36,238 nucleotides of DNA from a virus, in the IMG/VR virus record IMGVR_UViG_3300027763_000132, positions 1 through 36,238 of that record. One strand, written 5' to 3'. Below are positions 21,998 to 26,368 of this stretch, piece by piece. How positions within the stretch are numbered: the first letter of the stretch is position 1; every line of letters begins with the position of its first letter. A model generated the notes under the pieces. That model was not told the DNA's origin. It saw only the letters and a program-made list of their open reading frames with translations, and searched no databases. The translations under genes were made by a program, and so were the position numbers.

Positions 21998-22851
21998 ATG
22001 AGCTGGCTTTATTCGCAGGCGCTGGTGGAGGAATACTTGGGGGAAAACTTCTCGGATGGCGAACAGTCTGCGCCGTTGAATGGGAACCCTATCCAGCAAG
22101 CGTATTGTGCGCCCGACAAAATGACGGTTTTCTCCCGCCTTTCCCGATTTGGGATGATGTTCAAACCTTTGACGGAAAGCCGTGGAGAGGAATTGTTGAC
22201 GTTGTATCGGGGGGTTTTCCTTGCCAGGACATATCAGCCGCAGGAAAAGGGGCAGGAATTGACGGAGAACGAAGCGGAATGTGGGGAGAAATGGCACGCA
22301 TCATTTACGAAGTACGACCCAGATATGCGTTTGTGGAAAACTCACCAATGCTCACTTCTAGGGGACTTGGAAGAGTTCTCGGAGACTTGGCCTCAATGGG
22401 GTTTGATGCGCGATGGGGAGTGTTGGGAGCAGCGGATGTTGGAGCAAACCATCAGAGGGACAGAATCTGGATTGTCGGAAAGGCTGCCAACTCCACAAGC
22501 GTCAGATCACATAAGCAAGCCAACCAGTGCGTCATGGAAAGCAAAGGGGGGAATAAATTTCAGTCTGGGCAATCCAGAAATACAAGCGAAATGGCCTACT
22601 CCCGTGAAATCGGATTACGCAGCAAGAAGGCCGAGCAAAGGATGGAGGGGAACATCGGATTTGCCAAGTGTGGTATGGACAGAGACTGGTGGGCGAGAGA
22701 ACCCGAATCTATCTCCCGCACAACTCAACGCGAGGTGGGTGGAGTGGCTGATGGGATGGCCTCTAGGGTGGACGAAATTAAAGCCCTTGGAAATGGACAA
22801 GTCCCATTGTGCGCCGCAACAGCATGGAGAATCCTAAGTGAACTACTTTGA
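21994..22851 (+). CDS. DNA (cytosine-5)-methyltransferase
   Basis: This 285-aa protein has the C5 motifs in order: motif I FAGAGGGILGG (7-17), motif IV GGFPCQDIS (73-81) with the catalytic Cys77, motif VI VENSP (114-118; ENS in place of the usual ENV), motif VIII NHQRDRIW (152-159), and motif X GNGQVPLCAATAW (266-278). The target-recognition region between VIII and X is short (about 160-260). It methylates cytosine in a specific site, probably to evade host restriction. No cognate endonuclease is present. A second long ORF lies inside it in the +1 frame. Confidence 0.9.
   Translation: MNELALFAGAGGGILGGKLLGWRTVCAVEWEPYPASVLCARQNDGFLPPFPIWDDVQTFDGKPWRGIVDVVSGGFPCQDISAAGKGAGIDGERSGMWGEMARIIYEVRPRYAFVENSPMLTSRGLGRVLGDLASMGFDARWGVLGAADVGANHQRDRIWIVGKAANSTSVRSHKQANQCVMESKGGNKFQSGQSRNTSEMAYSREIGLRSKKAEQRMEGNIGFAKCGMDRDWWAREPESISRTTQREVGGVADGMASRVDEIKALGNGQVPLCAATAWRILSELL
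21998..22837 (+). CDS. 279-aa overprinted protein nested in the methyltransferase gene (+1 frame)
   Basis: ATG at 21998, four bases after the methyltransferase ATG, sharing its AAGAAGG ribosome binding site. It runs open for 279 codons to a TAA at 22835-22837. Features are SWLYSQALVEEYLGENFSDG at the start, LTESRGEELLTLYRG (about 59-73), LPTPQASD and WPTPVKSDY (about 161-210), and a Trp-rich end, NARWVEWLMGWPLGWTKLK. I recall closely similar proteins in phages and Burkholderiales, often mislabelled as methyltransferase. The next gene's GTG follows its stop with no gap (TAAGTG). The function is unknown; a partner or regulator of the methyltransferase is possible. Confidence 0.72.
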   Translation: MSWLYSQALVEEYLGENFSDGEQSAPLNGNPIQQAYCAPDKMTVFSRLSRFGMMFKPLTESRGEELLTLYRGVFLARTYQPQEKGQELTENEAECGEKWHASFTKYDPDMRLWKTHQCSLLGDLEEFSETWPQWGLMRDGECWEQRMLEQTIRGTESGLSERLPTPQASDHISKPTSASWKAKGGINFSLGNPEIQAKWPTPVKSDYAARRPSKGWRGTSDLPSVVWTETGGRENPNLSPAQLNARWVEWLMGWPLGWTKLKPLEMDKSHCAPQQHGES

Positions 22852-23041
22852 AGCCCACAAAATACTTGACCAAGTTCGTGATAATGTGTCTTATAATATA
22901 GACACGATTAACAAGGCTTTGGAACTAACAGGTGACTTGGACATTGGAGACAGCGAGGGAGATGCAAATCCAGCATCTTTTAAGTATGGCTCGCAAGCCT
23001 GGCTGGATAGCCTATGCCAAGGCAAGGTCAGAGGAACTTGA
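22838..23041 (+). CDS. 67-aa hypothetical protein
   Basis: It starts with GTG at 22838, immediately after the stop of the nested ORF, and overlaps the methyltransferase 3' end by 14 bases. The sequence (MNYFEAHKILDQVRDNVSYN, then INKALELTGDLD) is helical at first and acidic, with no known motif. Its start position favours termination-reinitiation from the nested frame. Part of its 3' half is overlapped by the next small ORF. Confidence 0.62.
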   Translation: MNYFEAHKILDQVRDNVSYNIDTINKALELTGDLDIGDSEGDANPASFKYGSQAWLDSLCQGKVRGT

Positions 23042-23105
23042 AAAAGAAGACTTGTTTAAAGGTATCACCGATGAAGTGCGTAAGCGCTTAAAGGAGAAAT
23101 CATGA
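22962..23105 (+). CDS. 47-aa basic microprotein
   Basis: ATG at 22962 preceded by AGGG, or an internal ATG at 22986 (39 aa). Stop TGA at 23103-23105. The sequence ends LFKGITDEVRKRLKEKS, a basic helix. It overlaps the 67-aa gene in another frame and forms an ATGA overlap with the next gene, so it is likely translated. It fills what would otherwise be a gap between 23042 and 23101. The function is unknown. Confidence 0.55.
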   Translation: MQIQHLLSMARKPGWIAYAKARSEELEKEDLFKGITDEVRKRLKEKS

Positions 23106-23305
23106 ACACGAAATTGAATCAAGCATTTGCTGAATTGGACTATGAACAGTCGCCTGAAGAAATACAGCGCGTCATTGATGTTTTAAACGCTACAGAAAAA
23201 GCGTGGTTAAACATGACTCAAGCTGATTACGACAGGCTGATTTGGGATGATGAGCGCCAAGCCATTCAGCGTGTTGAATATGAAATGAATGGCGTAGACG
23301 AATGA
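23102..23305 (+). CDS. 67-aa hypothetical protein
   Basis: This acidic, helical protein (MNTKLNQAFAELDYEQSPEE, then IQRVIDVLNATEKAW) has a fair AAAGGAG ribosome binding site (about 23091-23097). It is chained by ATGA overlaps on both sides. No motif is recognised. Such small helical proteins are common in the early regions of phages and may bind host factors. Confidence 0.68.
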   Translation: MNTKLNQAFAELDYEQSPEEIQRVIDVLNATEKAWLNMTQADYDRLIWDDERQAIQRVEYEMNGVDE

Positions 23306-23481
23306 TATTGGCTTTTGACATTTGTCGTTGCAATGGCGTAAAAGAAAACGAAAGTTTGATCACGCCTTGCGTTACTTGTGTCAGGGTGTTGCAAAACCAA
23401 CCTAGTGGACCAAGATCGCCTTGGTTTACTGAGCCGCCTCTGAAAGATGGAAAGTGTGTGTACGTTGTACACATACATTGA
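23302..23481 (+). CDS. 59-aa Cys-rich protein, possible zinc binder
   Basis: ATG at 23302 overlaps the previous stop (ATGA), and TGA is at 23479-23481. The sequence (MILAFDICRCNGVKENESLI, then TPCVTCVRVL) contains a CRC pair and a CVTC pair spaced to bind a metal ion, then a further Cys near the C-terminus (DGKCVYVVHIH). Small phage proteins with this layout occur in early operons, with unknown function. Its last codons overlap the -35 box of the promoter that follows. Confidence 0.65.
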   Translation: MILAFDICRCNGVKENESLITPCVTCVRVLQNQPSGPRSPWFTEPPLKDGKCVYVVHIH

Positions 23482-23506
23482 TACAAAACCCATAGATTTG
23501 TATAGA
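23478..23506 (+). promoter_or_regulatory. Sigma-70-type promoter for the microprotein cluster
   Basis: TTGATA (23478-23483), a 17-base spacer, then TATAGA (23501-23506). This is the best -35/-10 pair seen in the window. A TTGTATA string (23498-23504) overlaps the -10, and ATACAA (23481-23486) with TTGTAT (23498-23503) form an inverted pair like those in the Cro region. It would drive genes from 23521 onward. Confidence 0.6.
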
Positions 23507-23520
23507 TATAGGAACACAAA

Positions 23521-23625
23521 ATGAATTGGCCTTTCCCACCATATCCACCAACCCCGTGGACTAAAGCACAAGAGCAAGCGTACCAACAAGCGCAACGCGC
23601 ACAACTGCCAGAGGCTCCGCTATGA
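23521..23625 (+). CDS. 34-aa Pro-rich microprotein
   Basis: ATG at 23521, with AGGA 7 bases upstream, directly after the promoter. The sequence (MNWPFPPYPPTPWTKAQEQA, ending QLPEAPL) is Pro- and Trp-rich in its first half and helical in its second. The stop overlaps the next start (ATGA). This good ribosome binding site and coupling support translation. The function is unknown. Confidence 0.55.
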   Translation: MNWPFPPYPPTPWTKAQEQAYQQAQRAQLPEAPL

Positions 23626-24032
23626 GTAAAGAAGCAATGAAGCTGGCGCTTGAGGCGTTAAAACAAATGCAAGCAAAGGCTAATTTTGAATGTTGGAATC
23701 TTGAAATTTGTGATAAAGCCATCAAAGCCCTAGAAGAAGCACTAGCCAAGCAAGAGCAGGGCGAACACTACAAAGGTGTGATTGAAGGCGTGCAAAAGCT
23801 CTTCGATGACAAGCGCAAACCAAAGCAAGAGCAGGGTGAGCCTGTGGCGTGGGATTTAAAAGATGTAACTGATGCTTACAAACTCGGAGCAAAGTCACAA
23901 CAACGCACATGGGTTGGGCTGACGGATGAGGAACTAGAACCGTTATGCAAAGAATGGAGAGTTTTGTTCGGGAGTTGGACACAGGAGTTTGCCAAAGCCA
24001 TCGAAGCCAAACTCAAGGAAAAGAACACATGA
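23622..24032 (+). CDS. Helical phage protein with LALEALE-type repeats
   Basis: This 136-aa protein starts MSKEAMKLALEALKQMQAKA, contains AIKALEEALAKQEQGE (about 34-49) and a second KQEQGE (about 68-73), and then WVGLTDEEL (about 97-105). The two KQEQGE segments come from a direct repeat of AAGCAAGAGCAGGG (around 23748 and 23823). Proteins with this KLALEALE ... EQGEPVAW ... GLTDEE layout are common in phages of proteobacteria and vary by repeat number. No function is established. Confidence 0.72.
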   Translation: MSKEAMKLALEALKQMQAKANFECWNLEICDKAIKALEEALAKQEQGEHYKGVIEGVQKLFDDKRKPKQEQGEPVAWDLKDVTDAYKLGAKSQQRTWVGLTDEELEPLCKEWRVLFGSWTQEFAKAIEAKLKEKNT

Positions 24033-24325
24033 GCGGCGGACACTATGACTACGCGCAATACCGAATCAACGAGATTGCAGATGCAATTCAGCAGGTTATC
24101 TATCACAACGGTTCAACCGAAACAGACGAGTATGGATATGCAATGGGCCATCAATTCAGCCTAGAGACCATTGAGGAGTTCAAGAAGGGTCTCGCAATCC
24201 TGCAACAAGCGTTTGTGTATGCCCACCGTATGGACTGGCTACTATCGGGCGACGATGGTGAGAACAGTTTTCACAAACGACTAGCACACGACTTGGCCAA
24301 GATTAAGGAGGACGGCCATGATTGA
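24029..24325 (+). CDS. Conserved phage protein, MSGGHYDY type
   Basis: The ATG at 24029 is chosen because it overlaps the previous stop (ATGA). A longer ORF from 23945 would run inside the preceding gene. The resulting 98-aa protein starts MSGGHYDYAQYRINEIADAI and has a helical bundle look with LLSGDDGE near the end (about 72-79). I recall the SGGHxxYxxYRI start as a widespread phage protein of unknown function. Confidence 0.75.
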   Translation: MSGGHYDYAQYRINEIADAIQQVIYHNGSTETDEYGYAMGHQFSLETIEEFKKGLAILQQAFVYAHRMDWLLSGDDGENSFHKRLAHDLAKIKEDGHD

Positions 24326-24419
24326 AAATGTTGCAGGAATCATTGTTTTGTTTGGATTAGGCGCTTTTGCGGTGTTTTTAGTTATAGCCATCATCATTTA
24401 CATGAGCATTGAAGAATGA
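24318..24419 (+). CDS. 33-aa single-span membrane microprotein
   Basis: ATG at 24318 with a strong AAGGAGGA ribosome binding site (24306-24313). TGA is at 24417-24419. The sequence begins MIENVAGIIVLFGLGAFAVF. Nearly the whole protein (about residues 5-28) is one hydrophobic helix, with an acidic end (SIEE). It overlaps genes on both sides. It may be a membrane regulator or superinfection factor, but only the topology is visible. Confidence 0.6.
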   Translation: MIENVAGIIVLFGLGAFAVFLVIAIIIYMSIEE

Positions 24420-24682
24420 GAAGGGCTGCGCGGGTAGACGCAAACCAAGAACAAATCGTTAGTGCTTTACGCGCTGCTGGCGCTTATGTTTGGATTATTG
24501 GGCTACCTGTTGACCTTTTAGTGGGTTACAAGGGGCATACATTCCTTGTGGAAGTCAAAGATGGGTCTAAAAAGCGTTTAACGAAGCTACAAGAGGGTTT
24601 TTTTGAAGGTTGGACTGGTAGTACCCTTTGCAGGATTGATGGCCCTGAAGCGGCTTTACGGATGATCGGTGTGGTTAAGTGA
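24416..24682 (+). CDS. VRR-NUC-like nuclease
   Basis: This 88-aa protein shows a compact PD-(D/E)xK core of the VRR-NUC type: early helix VDANQEQIVSALRAAGAYVW (7-26), then PVDLLVG (31-37) with Asp33 and VEVKDG (45-50) with Glu46 and Lys48, and a following basic patch KKRLTKLQEGFF. These phage enzymes are thought to cut branched or end structures in DNA. It overlaps genes on both sides (ATGA, GTGA), in a run with NinB and an HNH-like gene. Confidence 0.82.
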   Translation: MRRAARVDANQEQIVSALRAAGAYVWIIGLPVDLLVGYKGHTFLVEVKDGSKKRLTKLQEGFFEGWTGSTLCRIDGPEAALRMIGVVK

Positions 24683-25095
24683 GATACGACCTTGACAACC
24701 CACAACAAGCCACAGCGTTAATGCTGAATCTTTGGCCTAAAGTTAAAGAGGCGTTATCTGCTGGTCAAAAGATGACCATTGAAATTAAGCCTGCTAGTAA
24801 AAGTCGTGACCAAGAGCGCAAATATCACGCAATTCTGAGAGACATTGCCGAGCAATCTCAGCACATGGGGTCGGTTTGGGATGCAGACGATTGGAAACGG
24901 CTATTGGTTTGGCAGTATTGCAAGGAAAAAGCAATAGATTCTGGCAAGGTCGTGCCAAGTTTAGACATGACGGGCGTTGTTCAGTTGGGACAGCAGACAA
25001 GAAAGTTTACAAAAGAGCAGGCAAGTGAGTTCGTGGACTTTTTGACGGCGTGGTGTGCAGAACATGGAGTAACGCTAAATGACGGCAATTCCTAA
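24679..25095 (+). CDS. ninB: NinB-family recombination protein
   Basis: This 138-aa protein starts at GTG 24679, overlapping the previous stop. The family pattern is visible: KMTIEIKPASKSRDQERKYH (about 30-49), AILRDIAEQ, then WDADDWKRLLVW and FTKEQASEFVDFLTAWCAEH. NinB (lambda Orf) binds single-stranded DNA and assists recombinases that load at SSB-coated gaps. It fits the ERF/YqaJ set encoded on the other strand. The length is close to the usual 140-150 aa. Confidence 0.85.
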   Translation: MRYDLDNPQQATALMLNLWPKVKEALSAGQKMTIEIKPASKSRDQERKYHAILRDIAEQSQHMGSVWDADDWKRLLVWQYCKEKAIDSGKVVPSLDMTGVVQLGQQTRKFTKEQASEFVDFLTAWCAEHGVTLNDGNS

Positions 25096-25384
25096 GTTTA
25101 GCTACTTGAGAAGCAAAGCACACCTAAAGAACGTAGCAAGCCTAGCCTGTCAGAACTGTGGGATTGAAGGACAGACACAAGCAGCACACTCAAACTGGGC
25201 AGAACATGGAAAGGGAAGAGGAATTAAGGCAAGCGATGAGTTCGTAGCTGCCTTATGTCAGACTTGCCATGCAGAACTAGACCAAGGTCAACATCTAAGC
25301 AAAGATCAGAGAAGGCAATTATGGGAAGCAGCGTTTGAGAGAACAAAGGAAAAACTGAGGGAAGAGAACAAGTGGATTTCGTAG
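25079..25384 (+). CDS. HNH-like zinc-binding nuclease
   Basis: This 101-aa protein has two Cys pairs, C24-x2-C27 and C60-x2-C63-H64, and a central AAHSNW (residues 35-40) with His37, followed by HAELDQG (64-70). The layout CxxC ... H ... CxxCH is that of phage HNH-type proteins (DUF1364/NinG-neighbourhood group). It may cut DNA or branched intermediates. It overlaps NinB by 17 bases. The family assignment is by motif only. Confidence 0.72.
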   Translation: MTAIPKFSYLRSKAHLKNVASLACQNCGIEGQTQAAHSNWAEHGKGRGIKASDEFVAALCQTCHAELDQGQHLSKDQRRQLWEAAFERTKEKLREENKWIS

Positions 25385-25479
25385 AAGCCGTTAAGCCAGC
25401 AATCGAGGATGTTGAAGTAAGGAATTTTCTGGCTTTCTGCCTTACGTTAGAACGACCAAATCGAGGCTTCTACACTTAA
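25372..25479 (+). CDS. Possible 35-aa small protein
   Basis: GTG at 25372, TAA at 25477-25479. The sequence begins MDFVEAVKPAIEDVEVRNFL and ends RGFYT. A GGGAAGAG sequence lies upstream, and it overlaps the HNH-like gene by 13 bases, in line with the style of this operon. It reads like a structured helix rather than a random frame. It could also be noncoding. Confidence 0.42.
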   Translation: MDFVEAVKPAIEDVEVRNFLAFCLTLERPNRGFYT

Positions 25480-25594
25480 TGAAAAAGCATTAGTCTCGGA
25501 GAAGCTATCTCTACTATTCCTATAGGGTAAGACACAAGCATAGATAGGATAGACAACATGACTATTGGCGACAGCAAGAAAAGAGGTGACAATA
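25480..25594. other. Gap before the packaging genes
   Basis: This short gap holds no clear gene. A 16-codon ORF (ATG 25558, stop 25608) and two near-copies of an ATAGG(G/A)TA(A)GACA string (around 25522 and 25545) are all that is visible. The latter could be a weak regulator or promoter element. No convincing -35/-10 pair is present. Confidence 0.35.
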
Positions 25595-25678
25595 ATGAAA
25601 ACCAATAAAATCAAGGGTTTAAGCACTTTTCGGCAAGAAATTGGATTATTACGCACACGCGCATGGGGTAATGAATGA
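25595..25678 (+). CDS. 27-aa basic peptide upstream of the terminase small subunit
   Basis: ATG at 25595 with GAGGTG 6 bases upstream, which is a good ribosome binding site. TGA is at 25676-25678. The sequence starts MKTNKIKGLSTFRQEIGLLR. Its stop overlaps the TerS start (ATGAATGA region), so its translation could couple to TerS. There is no domain. Either a leader peptide or a small protein. Confidence 0.5.
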   Translation: MKTNKIKGLSTFRQEIGLLRTRAWGNE

Positions 25679-26220
25679 AAAACGCAGTTGATTACATACC
25701 TGAAAGTATCGAATCGGAGAAGCCTGAGAAATTGCCTCGCATTTTGAAGATGGGAAGGCCAATGCTCTACCCGATCACCAACCCTATCTGGAAGCAAATA
25801 GCTGAAGGCATTAGCGCAGGCAAGAGCTTGACTAGCGTCTTGAAGGCTGAAGGAATGCCAAGCTACTCGATGGCTAGGCACATGATCACGCATAGTGTTG
25901 AGTTCCGCGCTATGTATGAGAAAGCCGTGGAAGACAGGGCAGACAAGCTGGCAGAGGAGATCATTGAGCTATCAGATGCAGAGATGCCTGAAGGCTTGAG
26001 AGGACCAGAAGCTAGTGCTTGGGTACAACAGAAGCGCTTACAGGTGGATGCTAGAAAGTGGGTAGCCAGTAAGCTAAAGCCAAGGACATATGGCGATAAG
26101 ATAGATGTGAGTGTGACTGACGCTAGGATTAGTGTCATTGACGCTATCACAGAGGCGCAATCAAGGGTAACATTCGACAAAGCTAGTGTCACAGATGTCA
26201 CTCCAAAAGACCCTGAATGA
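25675..26220 (+). CDS. Terminase small subunit
   Basis: This 181-aa protein has an N-terminal helix-turn-helix region (about 38-75: WKQIAEGISAGKSLTSVLKA, then MPSYSMARHMI), a central acidic helical hairpin, and the segment LQVDARKWVASKLKPRTYGD (about 122-141), which is typical of phage TerS proteins. It would recognise the packaging site and load TerL. The gene is followed by a G-rich tract and a large insertion-like gene before TerL, not by TerL directly. Confidence 0.82.
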   Translation: MKNAVDYIPESIESEKPEKLPRILKMGRPMLYPITNPIWKQIAEGISAGKSLTSVLKAEGMPSYSMARHMITHSVEFRAMYEKAVEDRADKLAEEIIELSDAEMPEGLRGPEASAWVQQKRLQVDARKWVASKLKPRTYGDKIDVSVTDARISVIDAITEAQSRVTFDKASVTDVTPKDPE

Positions 26221-26247
26221 CCCGATTACCCGCCCACCTTTGACCGA

Positions 26248-26273
26248 GGGGGAGGGGGTAGGGCCGAGGGGGG
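26248..26273 (+). other. G-quadruplex-type G-tract
   Basis: Four G-runs of 5, 5, 3 and 6 (26248-26252, 26254-26258, 26261-26263, 26268-26273), with loops of 1, 2 and 4 bases. This satisfies the usual G3+N1-7 quadruplex rule on the + strand. It lies 28 bases after the TerS stop in an otherwise AT-rich genome, and CCGAGGGGG occurs twice within it. Confidence 0.7.
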
Positions 26274-26299
26274 AAAGGTCACAGTAACGGTGGACCCGT

Positions 26300-26368
26300 G
26301 AACAAAATTTATTTTTTTGGAATAAAAAAGCCAAATCAAGTTAACTCACGAACAAAATTTATTTTTTT
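26300..26368 (+). repeat. AT-rich direct repeat before the polyvalent gene
   Basis: The 19-mer GAACAAAATTTATTTTTTT is present at 26300-26318 and 26350-26368, exactly 50 bases apart. The second copy runs directly into the ATG at 26369 with no Shine-Dalgarno between. It may be a promoter, a U-rich ribosome entry element, or the trace of a small duplication. Confidence 0.8.

Noticed and set aside
22615-22800. 61-codon minus-strand ORF within the methyltransferase locus
   Set aside because: This is a third overlapping frame without ribosome binding site or neighbours. The two plus-strand frames explain the lack of stops.
23945-24028. N-terminal extension of the MSGGHYDY protein
   Set aside because: It lies inside the preceding gene. 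The ATG at 24029 fits the recalled family start and overlaps the stop.
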